Both the position numbers and the translations under genes were made by a program. Shown here piece after piece: positions 47,901 to 60,262 of a stretch of 64,000 nucleotides of DNA; positions within the stretch are counted from its first letter, which is position 1, and each line of letters begins with the position of its first letter. The stretch is from Telmatactis stephensoni (taxonomy: Eukaryota; Cnidaria; Anthozoa; Actiniaria; Isophelliidae). The stretch covers positions 1,478,017 to 1,542,016 of the forward strand of contig JALIZF010001919.1 in assembly GCA_029948255.1 (NCBI GenBank). Direction: 5' to 3'. The notes beneath the pieces are model-generated. The model was given only the letters and a program-made list of their open reading frames with translations, was not told where the DNA came from and made no database searches.

Positions 47901-49569
47901 AAAGAAGAATTAAAAAAGAATAGAGATGCTGCTTACAAAAACAGCAAACAATTGGGCTCAAAAGAGGTAAGTTATATACCAAATTTTGTGAAAATGTCTG
48001 AAATTCAAATTCTGTTTCTGCCAAATGTATATAATTTTGTATTTTGGAAAAAAAAACCATCAAATACTATAACTTACAGTGAATTAAATATTATAAATTT
48101 ATGCATGATGTTTGTTTTGCCTTGTAGGATAGTAAACGAAAGAAGAAGAAGAAGAAAAGGGTGAGACTTATGACGATGTTCTCTGACTCATCATTTTCCT
48201 CAGTGCATACATTGTTAGTAGCACTATAATTTTATAAAGTTTGTCAACATTTCCAAGCCCAAGGTCACTACTGATTTGTTGGCACAACAACTGTTACTGA
48301 AGAAGGCTGGAGAATTTTAGCCAAAACGTCTACTTTTTGTTATAAAATTTTAGTCAAAAACAACAGTATTTATCAATAATCCTAATGAATCATGCAGACT
48401 GCAACTATGCCATTTTCATGATTTGTTTACTGACAGTCCATAAATAAATTTTGAAGACATATTTCTAAATGTATTATCTTTTCTCCCATTTCTCTTTTTG
48501 TGCTTTGTTTAAGTCACATTCTTCTTCTTCATCTTCTTCATCTGATGATAACAGAGATAGAACAGAACAAAGTAAGGTAAGCTAAAGTAGATTTCACAAA
48601 TACAATACATGTACCAGTACTTTAAGTTCATACATGTAATACTGTATCATTTGTTTGGCAGAAGAAAAAGAAAAGAATGAAGAAACATAAGAGAAAAAGA
48701 GACAGAGAAGACAGCTCAGCTGATGATGATGAGGTTTGCTGTGGATTGTTATATTCTCATGGAGTGTAGCTTTTTGGATATTGCATTATTTTTTAAAAAT
48801 TTGTTAACCATGAATTAAGGGACATGGACAATGCTATGAAAGTTGGAGTATTAATTCTTGAATGATTCTTCAACTTAACCTATATTATGATTCAAAGTTT
48901 TTTGACCATACTGGTTTATAACCATATTTCTCTTTCAATTGTTATAAATTATATGAATTATACAATTTCTTGTTCTTAATGTATTGCTTCTCTCTTTCTC
49001 TTTTGTCTCTCTGGCTTTCATTCAAGGTGCATTCTCTTTCTTCCTTTACTTCAAATGATGATGACAGTGAAAGAGACAGAAAGGTACACATAAGTTCTTA
49101 CTTTGAACCTAGGCTAACCACTTCTTGTTTTTGTTTTTGTTTTTTTGTTTTGTTTTGTTTTGTTTTGGTTTTACTTAATGCACACCACCTTTAGTACTGT
49201 AAATAATCCTGTCAGAGCTGTAACTTTGAAATTCTGAAACATTTCTGTGACATTGAAATGGTGAAGATACTGGCTGTGCCAAAAAGAGTTAACTTGGATC
49301 ATCGTGTCCATAATGTAGTTGTTTGTATGTAACATCATTCTACTTTTAATAGAAAAAGAAAAAGTCCAAAAAGCGTAAGCGTACAAGACAAAAAGATAAC
49401 AGAACATCAAATGATGAAGATCAAGTAAGACTGAAAAATTACTTTAAAAAAATAAATGTTAGGATAAAATCTAAAACTCCCTCCTTTTCATGTGTACTTT
49501 CAGGAATCAATTGGAAAGTCCAACAGGAAATCTAGTAAGAAAAGAAGAAAAGAGAGTGACTCTGACTAA
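44991..49569 (+). CDS. FAM133: FAM133-family nuclear Lys/Ser-rich protein (ten exons)
   Basis: Exons: 44991-45014, 46921-47009, 47371-47449, 47895-47966, 48128-48160, 48514-48576, 48662-48733, 49027-49083, 49353-49424, 49504-49569; 208 residues, every junction in phase. The start MGKRDKRV and the blocks AYVNPLAQ, TIKDYFNRPRPTW and LAAYEEELNQKFKEEL match the conserved FAM133 N-terminus. The rest alternates Lys-rich stretches (KRKKKKKKR) with Ser/Asp stretches (SSSSSSSSDD), as in the family. Human FAM133 proteins are poorly characterised, nuclear and spliceosome-associated by prediction. Intron 1 contains a Harbinger-like insertion. Confidence 0.9.
45337..46436. mobile_element. 1.1-kb PIF/Harbinger-like non-autonomous element
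   Basis: The ends are TGCACCAGTCAATTGAAATC and its complement, followed by a C/G-rich block CCCCCGCTCC, giving terminal inverted repeats of about 50 bp. TAA duplicates flank it (45334-45336 and 46437-46439), the 3-bp TWA target of PIF/Harbinger elements. No transposase is visible. It lies in FAM133 intron 1. Confidence 0.8.
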
Positions 49570-50903
49570 TTGCAAACTTCCCTGCTTGATGTGATGGACT
49601 ATTTGTGAAGAAAGACAAGATGTCTATATGTTCATCACATAATTCAGCTTTGTCTTAACCCTTCATTATAACATACTAAATTACTTCTACGATGGGTTCT
49701 CATAAAAGTCCATGTAACACTCCAAAGTTACCTAAGTTAATAAATTATTTTTTTAGATAGTTGGTCTTAATTCTATAAAAGGTGAAAGTATACTGACAGT
49801 CTTACTGTAAATTGGTACATTCAGGTAATTCACCGATTGGCCCCTGGCCATCATGTGGAGTACTTCATGTTATGGTCATGAAATTGTTTGGACATTGTCA
49901 TGGAATTGTAAGTTATATAAATGTACAAACTTTTCCATAATTTTTAGACTTGATATAACTTGATTTACAGCTGTGTCATTCGTTTTTATAAAAATATAGT
50001 TCTAACCTTACTTTGAAATAGTATTTTCAGCAATTCTTTAGATAACTAAACAACTAAATTGAGCTAGAAAAGTCTATACAATTGTACAACAATTCAGTGA
50101 CAATTTCACGACTGTAACATGTAGTACTCCATGTGATGGTTAGGGGCAAATGGGTGAATTCATGAGCTCTGACAGTGCAATTGGGAAAATGAAATCACCA
50201 CCCCAAAGTTCAATATCAAAATGGACTATTAATTAGGATAATTTATGCCAACTGAATGTACAATGTAGTTAGGAAATTCTTATGAATTAAATTTCAAGTG
50301 GAAATGAAGACTGTGTTTAACACATCTCTGTGTTAACTAATTATCTACATGTATATTCATATGTTTCCATTGCTGTTATGTGTTACTTAATGTTTGAGAT
50401 CTTTGTGGGTGTGGTAAGTGGTGGGATAGTAGCTCACTGTTGTGGTCTGGGTTGGAGTCTTCTCTTGGGTGCTGGATTGTAATATGAGAGGTGTCAAAAT
50501 TAATGGGCAAGGCAAGGCTTTGCAAGAGACTCTTTTTGCTGATTTCCTTTGTTTTCAAAATTCAAGACTGATGTGGCTTTTCATGAAAAAATGAGATTTT
50601 GAGACCCACAAAATTTGACTGCAAAATAATGTGCGAAACTCTTGACTTTCCAATGGGACTATTCCACCCATAATGTGAGTTGAGTTTGTTGGATATGTTG
50701 TTGTCTCCCTTGTCACATTTTTTTCTCCTGATTGAGTTGAGTATCATATTGCTGAGAGATGACAGGCCCACATCATTTAAATCATCACCCTAGCCTACTA
50801 TAGCAGATCAATATTTATTTTGTGTGTGCACTTTTTATTGAATATAGATATAGATACAGTGTATATTTATATATTTTCTTGTGCTTGTACAATATTTACA
50901 TCT
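49570..50903. other. Convergent 3' interval between FAM133 and the RJL GTPase
   Basis: AT-rich, presumably 3' untranslated sequence of both genes. I looked for J-domain coding exons on the minus strand here and found none (no HPD motif). Confidence 0.6.
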
Positions 50904-53900
50904 CTATTTTACTCTGCTGCTATCAGCAGTAATTACAGGCTTTGCTTTAACCATCTTTCTTTCTATCACAGCAGTTAAAAGGTCATTAAACATGTCATAG
51001 ACACCAGTACCATTGGCTGATGAAGTCTCATAATACCTGAAAAACAACAGCAAAACTTTCAAGCCAATCTAACAAAGACATTGCTCTTTGGATGATGGTG
51101 TCAAAATTATTTGTTGAAATTTTGGGTATTTCTTCATGCACAAATATGCTAGCTTTGTTCTGTTCTCTGTTAAATTATTACAGGTGTATGTCAACTGTGT
51201 ACATGAAGAACACCACGTGAAATGAAGATGTGAGAGCATTGCAGACTTAAATGCATACATCGGCTTTGTACCTGAAATCATGGGCCTTGGCCCACTTTTG
51301 CCCCTCCTTGGTGCTGACTACTCTTCTAGATGTGAGATCCACCTAAAATATTCACGTACACACACACAAACAGATAAAACTTTAAGGGCCTTCCACACCT
51401 TTCGAGTACAGTCTCAAGGGCCACTTATTCATGCAATTGGCAAATTATTAGTGCTATGTAATTTTTTTGGGGGGAGGGGAGGGGGGAATCGGGAACTTGT
51501 TTAAGGATTTGGTAACTTGTTGGGAAGGCTTTGTCACGTGCAGACCCCAGGGGGTACAGTATATGTGGACTACATATAGGATGTACTGCTGGTAGGGTAT
51601 GGATTTGGACCAAGTTGTCTTTTGGAATTTATAGGCTGGTCTATAATAATAATAGGGTTTCTGTTTGCAATTCATGATGTTTCATTTGCCTACAGATATG
51701 AATAGGAGATTATGGATTATTGTTCATCTTTCATTTCTGAATAATTTTTGATATGCTATCTTTCAATGTTTTATTGTGTTCTTTCCTCACCATCCTCCCA
51801 TCCCATTGGCCCCAATTTGTCAAAATTCTCCTGTCTTTTTGAAATACTTAGACCTGCTTTTTGAGATAATTAGACCACCTGTAACTGCTGTAAGAGTAGG
51901 AGTGAGAAAGAGACAAGCTAAATGTATTTTTTGTAATCATACCTTATTAGCGACCACTGCAAAGATTGCATTCTTTCCTCCACCAGAAACAAATTCTTGT
52001 AACCATCCTTCAAGACTGTCAAAGGACAGTTTATTTGTAACATCATAAACAAGCATACATGCCTGCAATCATACAACAAGCTGTTTAATATAGAAAAAAC
52101 TGTACATGCATGAACAATGAATAAACTGAAACCATGTTTTTTTATAGATTGTAAAGTAATTTTTGTAAGTGATATTAGTTAAATGACAAGATACAAATGT
52201 AACTCAGTTCTTTATAACTAGAGGTGTCAAAAAAAGTCACTGGTGAAATTTCAGTCAAATTCAGGACAGGTCTCAAAGTCTCAGGTTTTTATTCTGCAAA
52301 AAGCTTTCTTGGGTTATGAAAACAAAATAATGAAATCAGTGAAAAAGAAAAATGTTTGTTCTAGATCGAGTCTCGGAAAGTCTGTCCCGGACCATTCAAC
52401 ATCCCTATAATTACTTGAGAAATACAAATTAATTGCAAAATTGATATAAAATGATAATTATTTACCTGGGTTTGACCATAAAGTTCAATTCTGATTTCAT
52501 CATAATCAGGATTTCCACCAAAGTCCCAAAAGTTGATTCTGTCTATTGATACAAAAATTTTAATGTAAGAGTAATTGGGAATGCCCAAGTTGTTCAAAAT
52601 TATATTGAAATATACTAAAACATTATATATATGCTCATTGAGTACTTACAGTCTGTTCCATGGACTTTATGTATCTTGAAACCTAGATTTGATAGGTCAA
52701 TATTAGCAGTATTCACAGTATATGTACCAACTAGCATAGGGAGGGTACTGTGACTATGATTTATATTTCATTAACATGATTTCATTATCATGATAACACT
52801 TCTGAAACTCTTTGCTGTTGTGTGTTAAAAAGTTTGCAAATGTACAGTAAAACCCCACATCAGAATATCAGAACCCATGATCTTTGGGGTAGGCTGAAAT
52901 GGTTATGTATGGGTGTTATGATTGGGTGCTTGATTTATTCTTGGAATAAAGGTTCTTATTCCTCAGTTTCTTATATGCAGGTTTTTAACTCGTGGATTGC
53001 AAATCCACGAGTTATAGTGAGGGGTCAGAATATGCAAATGTGTCACTCACTCGCAAATGTGTTAACACTATGGCACTGCGCATGCTCGATGCAATTGACC
53101 GCAGGCCGAAAGTAATGTGGGCTCTGGGTACGAGATTAAAGGAAATATGTTTTTTTATTCCGGGACTCCCGAAGGACTCCCGCACAGGTCAACGATATTT
53201 GCTTTTCACGATTTATGTAGAAATCAGACTAGAGAAAATTTATATTTTGTTAAGAACAGAAATATACAGAACTATACAGAACATATGTTTCAAAATCGCT
53301 AGCTAGAGGAAGGAAAATCAATGAGTTTTACTGTCGTTACTATTAAGGCAGATAAACGTGTCAGTTATATATGCCGTAAATGTACATAAATAGTTTGATA
53401 GCCGAGTCAAATAATAGTGCCGGAGAACACATCAGCTCTAGAATACAAACTGAACATTATAGTTTGAAATAGCATTGACTAGCGTTGACTAGAAACACTC
53501 CCGGCAGACATGTTCAATACACACGAAAAACTGATATACAGACGTTTAAAGAAGAAGCTTTTTAGATCATTAAATTCCTAGTAGTTAAGTACAAGCTATT
53601 TCAGGAGTAAAACCATCGAAGTACCGAAGCAAGTTTAGACATGATGACTTACGCAATAGAACTGATCGCACTCAGTGCAGTCGATAGCCAGACTTTGTAC
53701 TGATCACTATCAAGCGACAAAAATCTCTTCAAGTGTAACATCAAAGTAATCCAAGCTTTTAGTGTAGGTACTCTATCATCACAAGAGTCAAAGTAGATAA
53801 ACGAAAACATTTTGAAAGCCGCCGTCCCGAGCGCCGTGAACTGAAGGCCTTGAGTCCGCTAGCCGAAAACAGCAACAAAATTAGGCGTATTGAGTTAGTT

Positions 53901-54893
53901 TATTGGATTAGTGTTTTGTAAAGTAATTTCTTTTATATTTATAGCGACATTTTGCTACAGAAACTGTACAGAGCACAGAGAGAAGCATTTTTGCATTTGT
54001 TTTGTAACCACACTCTGACAATAAATATACAAAATTCACCAGACGAAAGCATACAACTTCTGGATGGTCTAGTGGATATGCCCTTGGCTTCATATGCGAG
54101 AGGTTGGGGTTCAAATCCCTGACGGTGAATTCTTTTTTTCACTTTTTTTTCCTCTTTAACAATTTTTTTTTCTTTTATAGGTAATGACTCTTTCTTTTCG
54201 AAAGAAATTATTGATTTATTGATTTGGATTTTTGTCTTCAAATGAAAACTCGTTATTTTACTAAAATATATTGTTTGGGCCTCCTGTGGTCATTTCGGTC
54301 AATCCACGAGTTACTTCGCCATTGGCGGTTTGATTACTGTACTTCGAGTTAGATGATGGACATCTTCATAGTTCAGCTCTCCAGATCTGTATTCTGATCT
54401 GAGATTGCTATTATTTTGCAATTTTCAAATAATAATAATATAAATGATCAAATAAATTTTAATTTTATAAATTTGGACTAACCATAATCAACACCAACAG
54501 TTTGATGATAGTTTCTGGAAAACTAAAAAAAGATCAAAGTGTTTTTCACATAAAAAGATATTTCCTTGTAAGTTAATTATTTATTATCCTTTATAATAGA
54601 CGCCGCTCGTTCTTTAGGAAAAAATACCTTCTTTTCGCAAAAACTCTTAACAAGACATGTTTTTCCAACTGTTTCGTTTCCAATCCCAGCAACCTATACA
54701 AAATTGTAAAGTAAGACTTTAGCTTTTGACCAAATGTGCAATTAAGCTTATTAAAGCTTGTTTCTATGCAACGCAAAGCATTTAATAGCAAATGTAGGTC
54801 CAGAAAACAACACAAGATCAATACCTTTATCCAAAATAGCGATCCAGCTGCCTCTCTGATGACCTTATTTAAATGGGAGTCTTTTTTGTCCAT
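50904..54893 (-). CDS. RJL/DNAJC27-type small GTPase without a J domain (eight exons)
   Basis: Exons: 54893-54825, 54693-54628, 54522-54483, 52682-52650, 52542-52466, 52062-51943, 51342-51272, 51036-50904; 202 residues, all in phase. Ras-like motifs: P loop GNETVGKT, switch II DFGGNP, NKVD (ANKVDL) and ETSSANG. The catalytic Gln of Ras switch II is absent, as in RJL/RBJ proteins, so intrinsic GTPase activity should be low. CEKKFSRNYHQTVGVDYG aligns with DNAJC27. Vertebrate DNAJC27 continues into a J domain, but this protein stops after SSRVK, with no prenylation motif. J-less RJLs are known in some lineages. Intron 3 holds a TA-flanked element and a tRNA-like sequence. Confidence 0.88.
52988..54311. 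mobile_element. Putative 1.3-kb element with short inverted ends
   Basis: ACTCGTGGATTG at the left and CAATCCACGAGT at the right are each bordered by TA. The left end itself forms a 28-bp hairpin. Flanking coordinates fall within RJL intron 3. No transposase is recognised. Confidence 0.45.
54058..54128 (+). tRNA. tRNA-like sequence, probably a degenerate tRNA or SINE head
   Basis: A box TGGTCTAGTGG (54065-54075) and B box GGTTCAAATCC (54108-54118) are intact, the T arm folds, and T-runs follow (from about 54132) as a pol III terminator. The acceptor stem pairs poorly and the anticodon stem has a mismatch. The best loop reading gives anticodon CAT. It is not a convincing functional tRNA. Confidence 0.4.
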
Positions 54894-55182
54894 TGTTTAA
54901 TACATTCGCTGAAGTGTTCTAGAACAAATTGTTCATTTCATGTTTTGTTTATTTTCCTTCGCCATTTTAACAACAGCCCAGCGGTCTACCCTAAAAGCCG
55001 CGTTTTTCTAATATAATCCCACAATTCATTGCGCGTCCAAAATTCAAAATGGCGGCCAGACTTCACGTGACGGTATGTAGTACTCTGGTTAACTCTGGAT
55101 TTGGCAATCCCTTCCTCCGCTTGTTCGAATATTAACACGATATCCTTCAGAGGACAATGAAATATCATCTTTAAACGAGGCT
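54894..55182. promoter_or_regulatory. Head-to-head promoter interval of the RJL GTPase and PEX12
   Basis: Only 289 bp separate the two divergent start codons, so the interval must hold both 5' untranslated regions and promoters. It includes AAAATGGCGGCC (about 55047), a YY1-like motif frequent in bidirectional TATA-less promoters. Confidence 0.6.
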
Positions 55183-56684
55183 ATGGCTGAGTACGGAGCA
55201 CATTTGAACCAGGGCGCAAGCTCCGAGAGGCCAACATTTTTTGAGGTGATAGCCCAGGATTCCATGACTAGTGTCTTGAGGCCGGCTATAAGCTACGCCC
55301 TAAAAACCATTGCCAGTTATCATCCCGAGAAGTTAAGCTGGCTTTGGCGGTATGCAGACGAGCTTTATGTGCTACTAGACTATGCACTGCAGAATTATTA
55401 TCTAAAAAAATACAATGGGACGTTTTCGGAGCATTTTTATGGCCTCAAACGTTGTACTTCTGTTCTTCCTCATGGGAATTCTTCATCTCATATTACTGAT
55501 AATCCTTCCAAATCAGGGTTAATAGATAGTCAGAGATACTACTCGTTATTAACTATGGTAATTATTCCATATTTAAAGATGAAATTAGATCAGTATTTTA
55601 CAAAACTTCGTGAAGAATCTGGAAGCCCAGGATCCTACACACCTAAAAGACAGAAATTCTTGCAGCAACTAAAAAGAATTTTTATCGCTGCATATCCCTT
55701 TGTGCATTGTACCTGGGAGTCAGTCTTTCTTTGCTACCATATGATGTACGTATTCTCAGACGCTATTGCTCACTCGCCATTACTTCATTGGGTTGGGCTG
55801 AAACTGCAGAGGCTGACACGACAGGATATTCTTGAGGAATCCATGGAGAATGAGGCTTTGCTTCATCTTGGTGGCAAAACATGGCTGAGAAAAATGTACT
55901 CATTTCCAAGTGTACTGTCTAATGTTCTTGTAAAAGTGCTTGCAAATGGGTTGCCTGTGGTAGTATTCTTTCTCAAGTTCTTAGAATGGTGGTATTCTAG
56001 TGAAAACAGTCAGACTGTTGCAGCAGTCACTCAGCTTCCTGTACCTCCACCACCACCACAACCCAAGGTAAGATACTAGAAGAGAATTAGTTACGGTAGT
56101 CTGTGTACAGCTGCTGCCCACCTCTCCCCTTTGTGGGTAAAACATTAACCACCCCTCCAATTTCTCGTGCAGAAGAGCTCAGTAATGGCTATATTTGGGT
56201 TATAGTTATGGCAAAGGATTGTTTATAGCAGAGCTCTAACATGGGCCAATTACCACAGGAACCTCAATATATTTGAATTAAAAACTTCAAAAACAAAATA
56301 TTTAATTTTTTTTATTTAAATTTTTTTATTTGAAATTATGGAGCTCTGCTATTAGGTAGTATCTAATTTTTATATTTCACCTTAAACTACAATATTCATA
56401 CAAAATTAAGGAAATATTGTTGTAAAATAAAATAATGGAATGTGATTCTTTTTATTATTATTCAATAGCCTGCAGAGTTTGGAGTCCAATTACCAAGCCA
56501 TCCAGCTCAGTGTCCTTTGTGCAAGAAAGTCAGAACAAACCCAACAGTGTTGATAACATCAGGATATGTTTTCTGCTATCCTTGTATTTACCACCATCTT
56601 GAACAACATGGATGTTGTCCTGTTACTCACCTACCAAGCTCTCAACAGCAGTTAGTTAGAATTTATGTTGATCAGGAAGATTAG
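55183..56684 (+). CDS. PEX12: Peroxin-12, peroxisomal RING E3 ligase subunit (two exons)
   Basis: Exons 55183-56067 and 56469-56684 give 366 residues (human PEX12 is 359). PEX12, with PEX2 and PEX10, forms the peroxisomal membrane ubiquitin ligase channel that recycles the import receptor PEX5. The first exon covers the N-terminal Pex2/Pex12 membrane domain, starting MAEYGAHLNQ, with ERPTFFEVIAQDSM and the helical segments. A Pro-rich linker (LPVPPPPPQP) precedes the exon junction. The second exon encodes the degenerate RING: CPLCKK, GYVFCYPCIY and CCPVTH. The small Cys/His set is expected, since the PEX12 RING binds a single zinc. Confidence 0.95.
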
Positions 56685-57605
56685 AGAAATGTCATATGTA
56701 GTTACAGTTTGGACTGTCCATTAAACCTTTAAGATATCCTTGTCTCTCCATTTTGCCACAGGAGTGCACTGAGGAACATGAATAGTGCATTTGTTCTTTA
56801 TTCAGGCAAGATTAAACTTAACAAGCTGCAATTTATCCTTTTTATGGTAACAGTGTGCATGACTTTTCAGGATGTGCTATATAAAATTATTTTCTACAAC
56901 TCATCATTATTCATAAGCAATAAGGCCAATCGAAGACTTTCATCTGTCATGTGTAGTGACCTTTATACCACATAAGAATATAATATGATCACACTCACTT
57001 AGCCAATCAGGGCTTGATATTTCAAAACTTTGTAACAAAGAAGGGGACATAATAAACGACCAGAATGTTGGGACGGTTTTTGTTTTTTTGAAACTTTTTA
57101 CATTTAGAACAAGACAAACATATGACATAATGAACTGTGGTACTTAATTGCTCCACGGACGTTTTTAGATTGTTTTTCTCATGTTCTACAACTTTCAGCA
57201 TGTTAATATCATGAGTTTTTGTGATCACACATTGTGAATATCATTCAGTTAACAAAACAAGAGTAATAGAAAAACTGGCCAACAAGGACAAAAATGTATT
57301 TTTTACAAGTTAACATGATTACAGTGTAAGATATTTTTTGTTGCATTATGAATCAAATAAAACTCAAATCAAATTAACATTATTTTTGTGTAAGTAAAGA
57401 AAATGTGTTAAATTATGTATAAATCATTTATATATATACAGCTTTACCAAATCTCTAGAAATTTCATATCTAATAATTACCAGTTGTTTTTCCATGTAGT
57501 TTTTCTACACCTGTTGTTGAATACTGTATATTTTCTAATAACTATATTATTCTATGTCTCAGTCCTTTGTATCATGAGTAGTAGCAGTCTCCTTTTACCT
57601 CCTCC

Positions 57606-57634
57606 AGAGAGAGAGAGAGAGAGAAGAAAAGGAG
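57606..57634. repeat. (AG)n tract in a small hairpin
   Basis: GAGAGAGA run flanked by TTTACCTCCTCCAGAGA and TCTCTGGAGGTAAA, which are inverted. Confidence 0.6.
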
Positions 57635-57836
57635 AGTGAGTTTCCTTTTCTAATTTTTCTCTGGAGGTAAAGAGTAGATTGCTTGGGTACAGTAGTGAGA
57701 GACCACCACAAGAAGCCCAACTAAGGAGCAAACAGACCAACTTTATATATATAATATATATAATAATCTTGGATGTCAAAAATCCCTAATTTATGTATGA
57801 CATACAAATCATTAAAACATTCTATTACCAAATTAA

Positions 57837-58284
57837 GGAGGCTGGAAAGGGTTTTCATAAATACCTATACACTCACAGAAAATGCGCCAGATCTCATTAT
57901 TGTTGAAAATCTCATTTTGATGTGATATATTAAAGCTGATGAAATAAGAATTTGGATATTTTTAAAATTATTACATTCATCGTCATGGCAACAAAAATGT
58001 TCCCCACTTTCATCTCAGAAAAAAAAATCTGTAATACAGAATCCATAAAATATCACAAAAACCTATTTTTTAGATAAAAAACTTCCCCATTACAGATTTT
58101 TTTTGGCTATACAATCTTGATCCTAAGTAGAAAAGAAAATTAAAAAATGTACCTAACAGTTTTTGAGTTATTTTGCATTGAAGATGTGAGAATTTGAAAA
58201 AATAGTGCTATTGCTCTGTTCAATCTCTTGTATTTCGTCAACATTATCTGCACGTGTGATAAAACATAACCATTTCGAGCCTCC
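57837..58284. mobile_element. 448-bp MITE flanked by TTAA
   Basis: GGAGGCT at the left and AGCCTCC at the right are each bordered by TTAA (57833-57836 and 58285-58288). An inner inverted pair (AATCTGTAAT / ATTACAGATT) is present. TTAA targeting suggests a piggyBac or Kolobok-type non-autonomous element. Confidence 0.6.
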
Positions 58285-58491
58285 TTAAGGTGGTTCAAGG
58301 ATCACCTCTATATAGTGAAAAAATAACTGTCTCGAATTTCAAACATTTAAGTCAAACATTTAATAGTTTCTATTTGTCAACCTGTGTAATCTTAGACCAA
58401 TAATCAATTTGCCCACCCGCCATAAATAAACACTAGATCAGTGACAGTTTAATTACTGTCAATCATCAAGTTAATGACCCACAATATAAAC

Positions 58492-59565
58492 TCAAAATTC
58501 TGTTCTATCTCTCTCTGAATGACTTTCTGAGTTTTTAGCTCTCCTTGATTTGACTTGAGATAGAATCTCATATGCTTCCTGAACTTCCATAAACTTTTTC
58601 TGAGCAATATCTTTGTTGTTAGGATTCTTATCTGGATGCCATTTGATTGCAAGCTTTTTATAACGTCTCCTGATTTCTTGTTGAGATGCATTCTCTGTTA
58701 AACCTAAGACACGATAAGCATTCTGTTCTCCTCTGGGATCTAATGCTTTCACAAAGTCATCATATAATTTATCCCAGCCATTTTTCTGGCCCTCTTCAAA
58801 CAACTGCTTAAGAACATCTCTAAACTCTAACCAAACGGGAGAGTTGAAGAAATGATTAACAGCATCTCTCAGTTTGATAGTTTCGCCGTCTTCGGTAGTG
58901 ACTTCAGCGTTGAAATAAAAGAAAGAGCACCACAGAGCACAAATTATCAATGCACCGATGCCTAATATTTGTAAACGTCTGCATACTGTTTTTCTTTCAG
59001 GTTGAACCTCTTTCTTGTACTCGCGTTTGTTCTGAAATGACATCGCACCAAACAAGGCCACGTACATATTACCAGGTTCATCTCCAGTGAGATACACTAT
59101 TACAGCGTAAGATAATATACAACCAATGAAAGCATATTTAAAGTCGCCTCTTTCCCGTCCTATGTTGCCAACTAGATAAACTCCTGCAGCTACAGCTAAA
59201 GGTACCAAGACAGCAACAGTCCATTTTGGGATAGACTCTGGAATCGCCAACCGCATCAAAATACCATAAAAATATCCAACTAGCATTTGACCGGCGAATC
59301 GAGAGACATTGAAAACTGGTTCTTTACCACGTCTTATTTTTCTTTTCAATTCTTCGACTTGGTCAGGAGAGAGGTTTGCATCTTCGACATATTCAGGAAT
59401 TCGCCAAACATCTCGAAACCATCCGAGACCAAAAACACCCCCAATCGTCGACCACCAGACAAATGCTTGAATATCGCGGCCTAAATAGAAGTGATGAACT
59501 CCTAGCCAACCCCACAGGATCCACAGTACGTAGGTAAGCAAAAGACTTTTCTTTCTTTCTGCCAT
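58492..59565 (-). CDS. DNAJC22: DNAJC22 (Wurst-like) multi-pass membrane J protein
   Basis: Intronless, 357 residues from the Met at 59565. An in-frame Met 21 bp upstream (59586) is possible, but the family begins right at this MAERKKSLLLTYVLW segment. The N-terminal part is a TM2-type pair with GVHHFYLGRD, followed by several more hydrophobic helices. The C-terminal J domain (about 293-357) has YRVLGL, the invariant HPD in KWHPDKNPNN, and FMEVQEAYEIL. The family member Wurst is needed for clathrin-mediated endocytosis in fly airways; HSC70 recruitment through HPD is the expected mechanism. A decayed partial copy lies just upstream. Confidence 0.93.
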   Translation of the reverse strand: MAERKKSLLLTYVLWILWGWLGVHHFYLGRDIQAFVWWSTIGGVFGLGWFRDVWRIPEYVEDANLSPDQVEELKRKIRRGKEPVFNVSRFAGQMLVGYFYGILMRLAIPESIPKWTVAVLVPLAVAAGVYLVGNIGRERGDFKYAFIGCILSYAVIVYLTGDEPGNMYVALFGAMSFQNKREYKKEVQPERKTVCRRLQILGIGALIICALWCSFFYFNAEVTTEDGETIKLRDAVNHFFNSPVWLEFRDVLKQLFEEGQKNGWDKLYDDFVKALDPRGEQNAYRVLGLTENASQQEIRRRYKKLAIKWHPDKNPNNKDIAQKKFMEVQEAYEILSQVKSRRAKNSESHSERDRTEF

Positions 59566-59854
59566 CTTCTGTAACTTCTTGATCAAACCCGATTACTCTT
59601 TCACACACTGATTCGATTAATAATGCAAGAGACCGCTTGTCAAACATATCGCGCCTGTTTTTCACGGGGCGAGCTCTGATTGGTTTGTTCGATATTTGTT
59701 TCTACATGGAGCATTCCCATTGGTTTATTTTTTCGCGGGAGATTTTTAGCATAGGAAAACCGAAAACCGCCGCTAAGCCGAGCTTAATCGATCCCTGATG
59801 TTCTTTCTTTTTTTCTTTCCGGCCTGTGTTACCAACTAAAATTCCCAAACCAGG

Positions 59855-60125
59855 TTGTCTGTCACGTCTTCTGTATATTTCATTCTAGTTCTCCCACTGC
59901 TTTCTCTTCGACTTCAACATCAGAAGGGAGGTTTGCATCTTCGACATATACAGGAATTAATAGATACCATCCCAATCCAACCCCCCCCCCCCCCTCCGGT
60001 CGTCGAAAACCACGCAACTAATGTTTTAAATAAATGTAATGAACTCCTAGCCAACCAAACAGAACCCACAGGATGTAGGTAACGAAAAGACTTTTCTTTT
60101 TCTCTTTTTGCTTTCAGCCATGTTG
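59855..60125 (-). pseudogene. Decayed partial duplicate of DNAJC22 5' end
   Basis: On the minus strand this retains pieces matching DNAJC22 59330-59575 in the same order: the AGCCAT start region, CTTTTCTTT..., AATGAACTCCTAGCCAACC, GTCGTCGA and GAGGTTTGCATCTTCGACATAT. Indels, a poly-C run (59982-59995) and stops destroy the frame. It is a tandem relic of the N-terminal half. Confidence 0.8.
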
Positions 60126-60262
60126 TTTTACTGTTGTTGAATCAACTTCGATATATAGTCATCATGACTGTTTGTTGAAAAAAAAAACTGGTAATTGTTT
60201 AACATCGGTAGTTCCTTTATCTGAGCTAAACTTCCAGGAACTGCCGACGCGGTGCGCTCATT

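Noticed and set aside
49570..50903. Possible J-domain exons for the RJL gene
   Set aside because: No HPD motif or J-domain-like helix in any minus-strand frame.
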